DNA of 47,596 nt from an uncultured Bacteroidales bacterium (lineage in GTDB: Bacteria > Bacteroidota > Bacteroidia > Bacteroidales > UBA932): assembly GCA_934726455.1 (NCBI GenBank), contig CAKVDS010000011.1, positions 1-47,596 on the forward strand, written 5' to 3'. The position numbers were made by a program, and so were the translations under genes. The notes under the pieces were generated by a model. That model did not search any database, had not been told where the DNA came from, and saw only the letters and a list, made by a program, of their open reading frames with translations. This document shows positions 17,658 through 26,197 of this stretch, piece by piece; within the stretch, counting starts at the first letter, position 1; every line of letters starts with the position of its first letter.

Positions 17658-18731
17658 ATGAGCAAATTGCATATCTTCAACGCCGGTCCTTGCCTGCTTC
17701 CGCAGGTGGCCATCGACAACGCTATCGAGGCTCTCAAGGATTTCAAGGGTACAGGTGTCTCCCTTATCTCCATCTCCCACCGCACCAAGGGTTGGGAAGA
17801 GACCATGGACGAGTGCCGCGCCCTGTGGAAGGAGCTTCTCGGAATACCGGACACGCACGAGGTCGTCTTTCTCGGTGGCGGAGCCAGCATGGAGTTCCTC
17901 TATGTGGCGATGAACTATCTCGAACATAAGGCCGGCTATCTTGACACCGGTGTCTGGGCCCACAAGGCGCTCAAGGAGGCGCAGGGCCTGGGAAACGCTG
18001 TGGCGGTGGCCTGCTCCGCAGACAAGAACTATTCCTATATCCCCAAGGGATATGAGATTCCGTCCGATCTGGACTATTTCCACATCACGACCAACAATAC
18101 CATCTACGGCACCGAAATCAAGGAGGATATCGACTGCCCTGTGCCGCTGATCGCGGACATGTCTTCCGACATCCTCACCCGCAAGGTGGACGTCAGCAAG
18201 TATGCCCTAATCTATGGCGGAGCCCAGAAGAACGCCGGCCCTGCCGGGGTCGCCTTTGCCATCATCCGCAAGGATTCTCTCGGCAAGGTGAGCCGCTACA
18301 TCCCTACGATGCTTGACTATCGTGTACACATTGACAAGAAGTCCATGTTCAATACCCCGCCGGTGTTCCCGATCTTCGTGATGAACGAGACGCTCAAGTG
18401 GCTCAAGAGCGTGGGCGGCATAGATGCCATCCATGAACTTGATGTCAAGAAGGCCGAGACCCTCTATGCCGAGATTGACCGCAATCCGCTCTTTGTCGGT
18501 ACGGCGGCCAAGGAGGACAGGTCGATAATGAATGTATGCTTCGTGATGGCTCCGGGATACGAGGCCCTGCAGGACGAGTTCCTTGAGTTCTCCAAAGCCC
18601 ATGATATTGTCGGCATCAAGGGACACCGCTCCGTGGGAGGCTTCCGCGCATCCATCTACAATGCCTGCACCCAGGAGGATGTCGAAGCTCTTGTGGCTTG
18701 CATGAAAGAGTTTGAAACCCTGCACAAATAG
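17658..18731 (+). CDS. serC: Phosphoserine aminotransferase
   Basis: This PLP enzyme converts 3-phosphohydroxypyruvate and glutamate to phosphoserine and 2-oxoglutarate, the second step of serine synthesis; it also acts in pyridoxal phosphate synthesis in some bacteria. The 357 residues begin with the family-typical IFNAGPCLLP. The PLP lysine lies in YGGAQKNAGPAGV, preceded by LIADMSSDI. The C-terminal GIKGHRSVGGFRASIYNA is the phosphate-binding end typical of SerC. It is followed 2 bp later by serA, so the first and second pathway enzymes are co-expressed. Confidence 0.97.
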   Translation: MSKLHIFNAGPCLLPQVAIDNAIEALKDFKGTGVSLISISHRTKGWEETMDECRALWKELLGIPDTHEVVFLGGGASMEFLYVAMNYLEHKAGYLDTGVWAHKALKEAQGLGNAVAVACSADKNYSYIPKGYEIPSDLDYFHITTNNTIYGTEIKEDIDCPVPLIADMSSDILTRKVDVSKYALIYGGAQKNAGPAGVAFAIIRKDSLGKVSRYIPTMLDYRVHIDKKSMFNTPPVFPIFVMNETLKWLKSVGGIDAIHELDVKKAETLYAEIDRNPLFVGTAAKEDRSIMNVCFVMAPGYEALQDEFLEFSKAHDIVGIKGHRSVGGFRASIYNACTQEDVEALVACMKEFETLHK

Positions 18732-18733
18732 CC

Positions 18734-19654
18734 ATGAAAGTCCTTCTTGCAACCCAGAAACCTTTCGCCGCAGCAGCTGTGGCGGGTATCAGAGAGATAG
18801 TCGAATCTGCAGGCTATGAACTTGCTGTGCTTGAGAAATATGCCGGTCAGCCGGAGCTCGTTGCCGCCGTGGCGGATGCTGACGCCCTTATCGTCCGCTC
18901 CGACAAGGTGACTGCGGAGGTGGTTGAGGCGGCGGAGAGACTCAAGATCGTGGTGCGTGCCGGTGCCGGCTATGATAACCTTGACCTTGAGGCCTGCTCA
19001 GCCAGAGGTGTTGTGGCCATGAATACTCCGGGCCAGAACTCCAACGCTGTGGCCGAACTCGCGATAGCGATGATGATCTACATGGCACGCTGCCAGTTCA
19101 CCCCTGCGACAGGCTCGGAGATAATGGGCAAGACTCTCGGCATCCAGGCTTTCGGCAATGTCGGAAGGCTTGTCGGTGCCAAGGGCGCGGCTCTCGGGAT
19201 GAAGGTCAAGGCCTTGGACCCTTTCATGACCCTGGAGCAGATTGCTGCCGGCGGTGCCGAGCCGGTGTCAAGTCTCGAAGAACTCTATGGGAGCTGCGAC
19301 TATGTCAGTGTCCACATCCCGGCCACTCCGCAGACTGTCGGTTCTATCGGCTATGACCTGATCAGCCGCATGCCGAAAGGGGCGACACTCGTCAACACCG
19401 CCCGCAAGGAGGTCATCGATGAGGCCGGTCTGGAGAAGGCCCTCGAAGAGCGGCAGGACCTGAAGTATGTCACCGATGTGGCGCCGGACAACATCGCGGT
19501 TCTCAAGGAGAAGTTCGGTCTGAGAGTCTTTGCAACCCCTAAGAAGATGGGGGCGCAGACCGCTGAAGCCAACATCAATGCCGGTCTCGCCGCCGCACGG
19601 CAGATCGTCTCATTCTTCAAGGACGGAGTCCGCAAGTTCCAGCTCAACAAATAA
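18734..19654 (+). CDS. serA: D-3-phosphoglycerate dehydrogenase, short form with Lys at the His site
   Basis: This NAD-dependent enzyme oxidises 3-phosphoglycerate to 3-phosphohydroxypyruvate, entering serine synthesis. At 306 residues it has only the two catalytic/nucleotide-binding domains and no ACT regulatory domain, so feedback inhibition by serine through ACT is not expected. The cofactor loop is GIQAFGNVGR and the catalytic Arg is in NTARKEVIDE. Where most relatives have TPH, this has ATPKKMGAQT: Lys replaces the catalytic His. That is the K-type short form described in Entamoeba and Bacteroidetes. It forms a tight pair with serC. Confidence 0.95.
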   Translation: MKVLLATQKPFAAAAVAGIREIVESAGYELAVLEKYAGQPELVAAVADADALIVRSDKVTAEVVEAAERLKIVVRAGAGYDNLDLEACSARGVVAMNTPGQNSNAVAELAIAMMIYMARCQFTPATGSEIMGKTLGIQAFGNVGRLVGAKGAALGMKVKALDPFMTLEQIAAGGAEPVSSLEELYGSCDYVSVHIPATPQTVGSIGYDLISRMPKGATLVNTARKEVIDEAGLEKALEERQDLKYVTDVAPDNIAVLKEKFGLRVFATPKKMGAQTAEANINAGLAAARQIVSFFKDGVRKFQLNK

Positions 19655-19717
19655 AAAATTCTTTGTATCTTTATGAGGCCGTCCGGACTGTCCTGGCGGC
19701 CTCATTTTGAAGTTGGT

Positions 19718-20887
19718 ATGTGTATTAAAAATCTTTTCGGGGCGGCTGCGGTGCTGCTTGTCGTCCTGTGCTCATGTGATTCCCGTAAGGATGAACCGGT
19801 GACTCCTCCGGAGCCGCAGATTCCGGCAGTCGACTTGACTGCGGAGGGTAAGTATGCAAATTGTTTTATCGTCTCTGAGGCCGGGACTTATGATTTCGCG
19901 ACGTTCCGGGCTGACGGGACGGAAGTTTCCGGCATAGTCTCTGCGGACTGGCTCTGGTCTGAAGGCGGCTCAGCCGCTGCGGCGCTTGTGCAGGATGTCT
20001 CTTATTCAGATGGACGTATCAGGTTTACGGCTTCTTCGGGACGCGGCAACGCCCTTGTCGCCGCTCTTGATGCTCAGGGTGAGATAGTCTGGAGCTGGCA
20101 TATCTGGATGACGGAGCAGCCGTCTCTGCAGACAATGGACAACGGTACAGTCTTTATGGACCGCAATCTCGGGGCGACGGCCTCCAAGCCTTCTGACGGT
20201 GCCGCCACTTACGGGCTGAAGTACCAGTGGGGGCGCAAGGATCCCTTCTATGGCGGTGCTGCCAACGAGACGGACAAGGATGACAGCGGAAATTACATCT
20301 ATCAGGCATTCGACAGGGCTAAGGGATACACTGTATTCAATCCCTCTCTTGGCCGAGAGTGGTCCACGGTGCTTTGCAGTGCACAGACCGGTAATGTGGA
20401 TTATGCGGTGAAGCACCCTTCCACATTCATATATACCACGCCCGAAATCTATGGTGACGAGGCAGATGTGCGCGACTGGATGTGGGTGAGAAACAGTTAC
20501 TTGTGGTCAGCCAAGAGCACCGGTGCCAAGACGGCCTACGACCCGTGCCCGGCCGGGTATCGTGTGCCTGATGATGATGCCTGGGAGGGTACCGGCTACT
20601 ACAATATCTTCGATAAGGGAGACGGAGGCAAGACCCACACCACCTCTGCCGGTGAAGTGTGCTGGTGGCCTCTGTGCGGAACCCGCTGGGGAGACAAGGA
20701 CGCGGGCCGGCTCGGATATGTTTATCAGGCTGAGAGTGGCGGCCAGTTGATCAGCTGGATGCGGACCACCAACATGTGCGGCACCAATGCGGCCTGTTTC
20801 TACACCCTCGGCGGCACATACGCCGATGCAAGTTACGGGATGTACCGTGCTCACGGCGGGGCTGTCCGATGCGTCCGCGAGCCGTAG
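19718..20887 (+). CDS. Lipoprotein with Fibrobacter succinogenes major paralogous domain
   Basis: The protein starts MCIKNLFG, with a lipobox ending LCSC and a charged DSRKDE after the Cys, so it is a lipoprotein possibly displayed on the surface. Residues about 35-135 form a beta-rich N-terminal part. From about 145 the sequence matches the Fibrobacter paralogous domain: VFMDRNLGAT, YGLKYQWGRKDPF, DPCPAGYRVP, WWPLCGTR and the final AVRCVREP. The domain has a C-type-lectin-like look but no proven role. The start at 19718 is chosen because the earlier in-frame ATG at 19673 would put 15 polar residues before the signal peptide. A weak TATCTTTA box is just downstream of serA. Confidence 0.85.
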   Translation: MCIKNLFGAAAVLLVVLCSCDSRKDEPVTPPEPQIPAVDLTAEGKYANCFIVSEAGTYDFATFRADGTEVSGIVSADWLWSEGGSAAAALVQDVSYSDGRIRFTASSGRGNALVAALDAQGEIVWSWHIWMTEQPSLQTMDNGTVFMDRNLGATASKPSDGAATYGLKYQWGRKDPFYGGAANETDKDDSGNYIYQAFDRAKGYTVFNPSLGREWSTVLCSAQTGNVDYAVKHPSTFIYTTPEIYGDEADVRDWMWVRNSYLWSAKSTGAKTAYDPCPAGYRVPDDDAWEGTGYYNIFDKGDGGKTHTTSAGEVCWWPLCGTRWGDKDAGRLGYVYQAESGGQLISWMRTTNMCGTNAACFYTLGGTYADASYGMYRAHGGAVRCVREP

Positions 20888-20944
20888 AGTGGAGGATAGT
20901 TTTGTCCGGTGAAAAGCCGTTTTACCGGAGCGAGTGATTAATGC

Positions 20945-20983
20945 AAAAATGTCCGGCAGAACAGCATTCTGCCGGACATTTTT
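20945..20983. terminator. Strong bidirectional terminator
   Basis: A perfect 17-bp inverted repeat (20945-20961 with 20967-20983) around a 5-base loop has an A tract on the left and a T tract on the right, so it can stop transcripts from both the plus-strand lipoprotein gene and the minus-strand lipoprotein operon. A weaker inverted repeat (CCGGT/ACCGG) is at about 20908-20932. Confidence 0.9.
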
Positions 20984-21004
20984 TGTATCCAGTCGAGTAG
21001 CGGT

Positions 21005-21751
21005 TTACTTCACTTCCAACCCGTCGATTTTTCCGGTGAAGGCTCCGTGGAAATCTGTCCCGTCATCGATTTTGAGGCGGACATCGATGGTGTAGGTCTT
21101 GTCATCGTTGACGGCTACAGTCATCTTGCCTGAGACGAGCTTGTTGGTTTTGTTGTTGTAGTAGAAGTAACTGTACATCGTTCCGACGGTCTGGCCTGCC
21201 TGCTCATCGGTAACGGTGTATGTGCCCGGCTGAAGATAGGTCGCTGTCGTGTTGACAAAGTCATAGATGTCCAGAGAGAGTTCGTAGTCCTGACCGTTCT
21301 CTTCGGTACGCAAGGTCACGCTGAAGTTAGGGGTCGCCCCGCCATACTGACGGCCTGATGCACGGTCGGCATCGAACTGCACTGCCGGGATGTCGGCTGT
21401 GGTGGCCTTATCCACGAAGAGAGACACTCCGTTGTTGCCCTGGGCCGCTACGGCGAACTGGTACTCGGTGTTCGGCTCAAGTCCGCTTACCGTTACGGTC
21501 GAGGCTTCGTTGGCGTGTGCCGGGGTGCCGTTGAGGAGAATCTCTTCTGCCGTGGCGACTTCCGCGTCAGAAGCATAGAGGACGTAGGAGCACTTGTAGG
21601 CGTTTGACGGGTTGATTGTGAATGTGAGAGATTTGCTCTCCGCGCTCTCGAGGGCGGCGCTTACCTCTGTGGCGGCCTCTTCTTTGCTGCAACCGGTGAA
21701 TATTGCGGCTACAGCCAGTGCGGCCAGTGCTGAATAAACTGTTTTCTTCAT
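21005..21751 (-). CDS. Surface lipoprotein with fibronectin-III-like domain
   Basis: The 248-residue protein has a lipobox FTGC followed by SKEEA, a lipoprotein-export type signal suggesting surface exposure. Residues about 40-117 look like a fibronectin type III domain (SLTFTINPSNAYKCSYVLYA, VTVSGLEPNTEYQFAVAAQ). The rest is a beta-rich domain similar in texture to those of other Bacteroidetes surface proteins (YLQPGTYTVTDE, LVSGKMTVAV). Specific function is unknown. It lies 22 bp downstream of the fimbrillin-like gene, too close for its own promoter, so the two form an operon ended by the terminator at 20945-20983. Confidence 0.82.
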   Translation of the reverse strand: MKKTVYSALAALAVAAIFTGCSKEEAATEVSAALESAESKSLTFTINPSNAYKCSYVLYASDAEVATAEEILLNGTPAHANEASTVTVSGLEPNTEYQFAVAAQGNNGVSLFVDKATTADIPAVQFDADRASGRQYGGATPNFSVTLRTEENGQDYELSLDIYDFVNTTATYLQPGTYTVTDEQAGQTVGTMYSYFYYNNKTNKLVSGKMTVAVNDDKTYTIDVRLKIDDGTDFHGAFTGKIDGLEVK

Positions 21752-21773
21752 AATAATTGTGTGTTTGAAGTTG

Positions 21774-23474
21774 CTAGAATGAGAATACGGCTCTGGTGTC
21801 TGAAAGACCGAAGGTGCTGTAGCTGATTACGGAGAAACTTCCGTATGTCAGCACCTGCCTTGCGGCGTAGGAGATGGAACCGTCGGTAAAATAACCCCAG
21901 CTGAAAGATGAGGACCAGAGGGCGTTGTTGGTCGGAGCATGCAGATCCCTGTCAGACTCCGGCAGTTTGGAGAGCAGCGCATCAAGGTTGGCGACCATGG
22001 TGCCGCAGTGGTCGATGCTGACCTCGAAGTCTCCACCGCCCTGGAAGTCAACGGCGTTCTCCACAGTGATGTCGGCCTTGCCGAGGTTGCGGAACACGTC
22101 CATCAGCTGCCCCGCGGAAGGAAGATACCATCCTGAGTTCGGGAAAGAAGGAAGTGCGGATGTCTTTGCGAAATCCGCGGCAGCGGCGAATGCCGGATAC
22201 CATCCTTTCTTGATGTCCTCGGCCCTGCGAGTGCGGATTACCACGTTGTTCTGGTATCCGTTGATGTCGGCATCGTTGAGTTTGAATGAGTTGGCGTAAC
22301 TCTCCTTGTCCACCACGAACGGCAGTGTCATCCCCGGGTAATTCGGGTCTTCCTCGTTCTCGTTGCGGTTGCCGTTGTCCTTGCCCTCAGGGTAGTCGTC
22401 GAACCACTTCATGTCTGTGGCGTTCTTGTATCGCGGCATCTTGGCGGAGAGCACGAGTGCGTGCACATTGCCAAGAAGCGCTTTCTCGGCATCGGAGATG
22501 CGTGACTTGTCTGTCTGGAATATGATGCCGGCGGCTCCTGCCGGGGCTGTGCCGTCTTCAAGCGCTGAAGCGGTCTCGGCCGGGAGGATGCTGCCGTCGC
22601 TGTATACGATGTCGCCGATGCTAAGCTCGCGTGTGCCGCCGTCCGCAGCGCCCTTGCCGGCCTTGACAAGGCTTGCCGTGCCGCTCTTGCCGTCGAGGGC
22701 CACTTCAAATGATTTGCTCTCGCCGGCATCGGTGTAACTTACTGTTATTTTTGCACCGTCACTCTTCGGTACATAGTAGAATGCCTTGTATGAAGAGACT
22801 CCGCCCGGGGTCACTTCCTGTCCGTCCAGAGTGGCCTTGATGCCGGTATAACTTGACGGGGTATTGTAGCTGAAGCCGTCGGCGGTGGTGTAGCGCGTCC
22901 CGTCGGTCAATTCCCACATCGCAAGGGCAAGCAGGTGATCAAGGGACGCATTGATCTTGAGGGCTGCGTCTGTCTTGACAGGAGCCGCTTCTGCGAAACT
23001 GATGTCGTTATTACGGATGGACGCATAGTCGCTCTGGTCGAAGACATATTTGCCGGAGCCGAGCAGAGGACGGAAGAAGTCGGCTGCATTGTCGGCGGTA
23101 TAGTCCACGACAGCGGAAGCGTTCTGCCTGTATGGGGTGTAGACGAAGCATGTTTCTTCTCCGGTCACCATGACCGTCTTTTCGCTGGTCCAACTCTGGC
23201 CGTCGTAGGTCAGAGGGATGTTCTCGGCCACAGCCTGACCGTCCCGGAGCAGGAATACTCCGGCCTGATCGCCCGCGGTGAAGCTTCTTGTACCGACCTT
23301 TTCCCCGTTCTCGACCAGAAAGCCGTTGTCGGAAAGTACTGTCTCAAGAGGGAGCTCCGTCTCTGGATTGTTTTCTTTTTTGTCGCATCCGGCAAGTATG
23401 GAGGATGCAAGAAGAAATGCCAGCATGCCCGGCAATACCGGACAGCGGCGCGAATTAAGCGCTGAAATTTTCAT
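21774..23474 (-). CDS. Fimbrillin-like (Mfa-like) lipoprotein
   Basis: The 566-residue protein has a lipobox ILAGC followed by DKKEN, suggesting export to the surface. The N-terminal third resembles the fimbrillin/Mfa-like superfamily: an FTAGDQAGVFLL motif, then FVYTPYR, and a conserved HLLALAMWEL-type helix after the strand region. The C-terminal part contains GWYLPSAGQLMDVFRNLG and ends SDTRAVFSF, reminiscent of the lectin-like C-termini seen in other large fimbrillin-family proteins. It may be an adhesin or a fimbrial tip or stalk component. No minor-fimbria assembly genes are next to it. Confidence 0.75.
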   Translation of the reverse strand: MKISALNSRRCPVLPGMLAFLLASSILAGCDKKENNPETELPLETVLSDNGFLVENGEKVGTRSFTAGDQAGVFLLRDGQAVAENIPLTYDGQSWTSEKTVMVTGEETCFVYTPYRQNASAVVDYTADNAADFFRPLLGSGKYVFDQSDYASIRNNDISFAEAAPVKTDAALKINASLDHLLALAMWELTDGTRYTTADGFSYNTPSSYTGIKATLDGQEVTPGGVSSYKAFYYVPKSDGAKITVSYTDAGESKSFEVALDGKSGTASLVKAGKGAADGGTRELSIGDIVYSDGSILPAETASALEDGTAPAGAAGIIFQTDKSRISDAEKALLGNVHALVLSAKMPRYKNATDMKWFDDYPEGKDNGNRNENEEDPNYPGMTLPFVVDKESYANSFKLNDADINGYQNNVVIRTRRAEDIKKGWYPAFAAAADFAKTSALPSFPNSGWYLPSAGQLMDVFRNLGKADITVENAVDFQGGGDFEVSIDHCGTMVANLDALLSKLPESDRDLHAPTNNALWSSSFSWGYFTDGSISYAARQVLTYGSFSVISYSTFGLSDTRAVFSF

Positions 23475-23501
23475 TGTACACTACTTTATTAGCGGTTCTC
23501 G

Positions 23502-23509
23502 CAAATATA
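23502..23509 (-). promoter_or_regulatory. -7 box (TATATTTG) of the fimbrillin-like operon
   Basis: The complement reads TATATTTG, matching TAnnTTTG, and ends 27 bp before the start at 23474. No convincing -33 element was found. Confidence 0.5.
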
Positions 23510-23547
23510 TAAAAAAAACTTCCAAAACGGATGTCTGGAAACAAAAA

Positions 23548-23577
23548 ATCCGCAGGCGGAAGAAACCGTCTGCGGAT
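23548..23577 (-). terminator. Terminator of the 413-residue lipoprotein gene
   Basis: Arms 23548-23559 and 23566-23577 pair over 12 bp with one G-T wobble around a 6-base loop. On the minus strand it is followed by TTTTTTGT, fitting an intrinsic terminator 19 bp after the stop codon. Confidence 0.85.
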
Positions 23578-23595
23578 AAAGTGATTAAGCGGTGA

Positions 23596-24837
23596 CTACT
23601 TTCCTGCGGTGAAATTGAGGGTTGCGCTGAACTCCGTGGTGACGTTCCAGAGCGTTCCGAGGTCGGACGGCTTGCTGAGGCCGAAGTACTTGAGGGCAGT
23701 GTAGATCAGCTCTGCCGTGTCCTTCTGCTCCGGATCCTGCAGCATGCCTTCCACTACCTTGTCAAGGGTCGGGAGGGCAGGGATGAACGCCTGCACCAGA
23801 GGATCGAGGATGGTCTTGTCGGCAGTGACAGACAGGCCTCCTTCCGCTGCCGTGTATTTGAGGACAATACCATTGTTCATGATGTCAATCAGCACGGCGG
23901 CAAGTTTCTGGATGTCGATTCCGTATTCCTTTAGGTCACTGAGATCCTGCATAAGTTCTTCAAGACTTATGACTTCCGAGTCATCGCCTGCGACTGCGGC
24001 GATAGTGGCCGGGTCCGGGACGAGGTGCAGGTATCCGTCGTAGGCATACCAGAGGGCGCAGCCTATGGCCGGCAGTTCTGCCCAGCTGTTGTGGCTGGCG
24101 TTGAACTCGTAACCGTCCTTGCCGCCTTCAGGACCGTTGATTTCCGGTGCTTCATCTCCGGCGTAGTATCTCGCGGTGAAGTTTCCGTCTTCGAGCAGGG
24201 ATATCCGGTCAAGCAGGTTGGCTATTGCCGAGCCGCCGTAGATTTTAGCGAGGCTTTCAATAGGGGCGATTTTCTCTTCCTGACCCGGAACGGTCCATTT
24301 CAGCACGAGAGGTGAGGTGGCCGGGGTCTTGTCTTTGCCGATGGCCGCCTTGCGCAGGATATCCCACTTGCCGGCTATGCCTCCTTGGTATTCTTCGGCT
24401 ACGGACGTGGCCACGTTGACGGTGATCTTGCCGTCGAGGGTGACATTGCCTTCCGCTTTAAGGAAGTACACTGCCGGGACTTGATTGTTCTTGGTGAGAT
24501 TGATTTTCGGTGCAGTGAGGGCGGAGGTTCCGTAGAAATCATAGGATTCCCCGTCATCGGCCTTGGCCATCTCCACAGGAAGGGTGACTTCTCCGTATCC
24601 CGGGATGAAATTGTCAAGTTTCAGACTGGCCTTGTCGGAGGCGCTGGCGGTCAGCTGAACCGTACCTCTGGAGCTCGTGACTCCGTTGACGCTCAGCGCG
24701 GCGTTGCCGCTTTCCTGACTGATTTCTCCGGTCGGAAGTTCTTTCCAACTGTTGTCTGCATTGTTCTCCTTGTTGCAGGAGACTGCCATAAGCAGAGAGG
24801 CTGCCGCAGCTATGGCGGCAAAAACTTTCAGTTTCAT
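23596..24837 (-). CDS. Hypothetical surface lipoprotein
   Basis: The 413-residue protein has a lipoprotein signal ending MAVSC and then NKENN, suggesting surface export. It was not assigned to a family with confidence. Residues about 30-140 are strand-rich with short repeats of polar residues (TVQLTASASDKASLKLDNF, GNVTLDGKITVNVA). A GKWDILRKAAI segment near 155 recalls small beta-barrel lipid-binding-like domains. The C-terminal half is more helical and acidic (SLEELMQDLSDL), and the chain ends in a strand, TEFSATLNFTAGK. It has its own promoter box and terminator, so it is a single-gene unit. Confidence 0.75.
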   Translation of the reverse strand: MKLKVFAAIAAAASLLMAVSCNKENNADNSWKELPTGEISQESGNAALSVNGVTSSRGTVQLTASASDKASLKLDNFIPGYGEVTLPVEMAKADDGESYDFYGTSALTAPKINLTKNNQVPAVYFLKAEGNVTLDGKITVNVATSVAEEYQGGIAGKWDILRKAAIGKDKTPATSPLVLKWTVPGQEEKIAPIESLAKIYGGSAIANLLDRISLLEDGNFTARYYAGDEAPEINGPEGGKDGYEFNASHNSWAELPAIGCALWYAYDGYLHLVPDPATIAAVAGDDSEVISLEELMQDLSDLKEYGIDIQKLAAVLIDIMNNGIVLKYTAAEGGLSVTADKTILDPLVQAFIPALPTLDKVVEGMLQDPEQKDTAELIYTALKYFGLSKPSDLGTLWNVTTEFSATLNFTAGK

Positions 24838-24856
24838 AGCATTTCAAAATTTGCGG

Positions 24857-24864
24857 CAAATATA
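24857..24864 (-). promoter_or_regulatory. -7 box (TATATTTG) of the 413-residue lipoprotein gene
   Basis: The complement reads TATATTTG, matching TAnnTTTG, and ends 19 bases before the start at 24837. The 113-bp divergent gap also carries a near-consensus TATCTTCG about 20 bp upstream of the DUF1015 gene on the plus strand. Confidence 0.5.
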
Positions 24865-24950
24865 GTGTTTTTAGGAAATCATGAAATGCTCCCGTTTTGG
24901 TTTTGTGACAAAATGTTATTATCTTCGGTAATATATTCAATAAATCGCTT

Positions 24951-26192
24951 ATGGTACGCGTTAAACCTTTTGCGGCATTGCGCCCGCCCAAAAATATCGT
25001 CACCCAGGTGGCGGCCCCTCCGTATGATGTCCTTGATTCTCGGGAGGCTGCCAAGATGGCCGGGGAGAAGTCCCTGCTGCATATCACGAAGCCTGAAATT
25101 GATTTCGACCCGATTCTTCCGGACCATGACCCCCGCGTCTACGACGAGGCTGTCAAGAATTTCCGGGAGTGGCAGAAGCGGGGCTGGCTGGTCCGTGACC
25201 CGAAGCCTTGCTATTATGTGTACGCGCAGACAATGGACGGCCGTACACAGTACGGACTTGTGCTCTGTGCCCATACCGATGACTATGCCTCCGGGCGGAT
25301 CAAAAAACACGAGCTCACCCGCAAGGACAAGGAGGACGACAGGATGGTGCACGTGCGCATCCAGAATGCCAACATCGAGCCCGTCTTCTTCTCCTATAAA
25401 GACAATCCCGAGCTGGCGGCCATCGTGGCTGAAGCAGTGAAAGCTCCGTCAGAATACAGGTTCACGGATGAGAACGGCTTCGGACACGAGTTCTGGGTCA
25501 TCAGCGATGATGCGGTGATCGCCCGTATCTCGGAGATATTCTCCAAAGATATAGATGCCTTCTATGTAGCTGACGGTCATCACCGTACGGCTGCTGCCGC
25601 CCGTGTGGGGGCTGAGAAGAAGGCTCAGAATCCTGATCATACGGGAGATGAGGAATACAATTTCTTCATGGCCGTATGTTTCCCGGAGAGCCAGCTCAAG
25701 ATCATCGACTACAACCGCGTGGTCAAGGATCTCAACGGGATGAGCCCGGAGGAGTTTCTGGACAGGCTGTCGGAGGATTTTGACGTGGAGTTCAAGGGGG
25801 CGGAAGAGTATCACCCGTCAGGGCTTCACAATTTCTCCATGTATCTCGGTGGCGGGTGGTATTCCCTCACGGCCAAGCCTGGACGTTATGATGATACAGA
25901 CCCTATAGGCGTGCTGGATGTGACGGTGCTCTCTGATCTCGTGCTCGACAAACTTCTGGGCATCAAGGATCTGCGTACTGACAAGAGGATTGATTTCGTC
26001 GGCGGCATCAGGGGTCTGGGCGAGCTGAAGAGGAGAGTGGACAGCGGAGAGATGAAGGTGGCGTTCGCCCTCTATCCTGTGTCGATGGGACAGCTCATCA
26101 ACATCGCCGACAGCGGCAAGATAATGCCTCCTAAAACCACCTGGTTCGAGCCTAAACTCAGATCAGGGCTTGCCATACATACCTTAGACTGA
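24951..26192 (+). CDS. DUF1015 family protein
   Basis: The 413-residue cytosolic protein is of the DUF1015 family. Recognisable parts are the N-terminal VKPFAALRPPKN and APPYDVLDSREA, then YGLVLCAHTDDY, and the most conserved block VADGHHRTAAAARVG. The start of the conserved region agrees with the ATG at 24951. Biochemical function is unknown, but the gene is often found next to serC-serA in Bacteroidetes, which suggests a link with serine or phosphoserine metabolism. Here the two parts are separated by the four lipoprotein genes at 19718-24837. It is followed 5 bp later by recQ. Confidence 0.9.
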   Translation: MVRVKPFAALRPPKNIVTQVAAPPYDVLDSREAAKMAGEKSLLHITKPEIDFDPILPDHDPRVYDEAVKNFREWQKRGWLVRDPKPCYYVYAQTMDGRTQYGLVLCAHTDDYASGRIKKHELTRKDKEDDRMVHVRIQNANIEPVFFSYKDNPELAAIVAEAVKAPSEYRFTDENGFGHEFWVISDDAVIARISEIFSKDIDAFYVADGHHRTAAAARVGAEKKAQNPDHTGDEEYNFFMAVCFPESQLKIIDYNRVVKDLNGMSPEEFLDRLSEDFDVEFKGAEEYHPSGLHNFSMYLGGGWYSLTAKPGRYDDTDPIGVLDVTVLSDLVLDKLLGIKDLRTDKRIDFVGGIRGLGELKRRVDSGEMKVAFALYPVSMGQLINIADSGKIMPPKTTWFEPKLRSGLAIHTLD

Positions 26193-26197
26193 CAATT

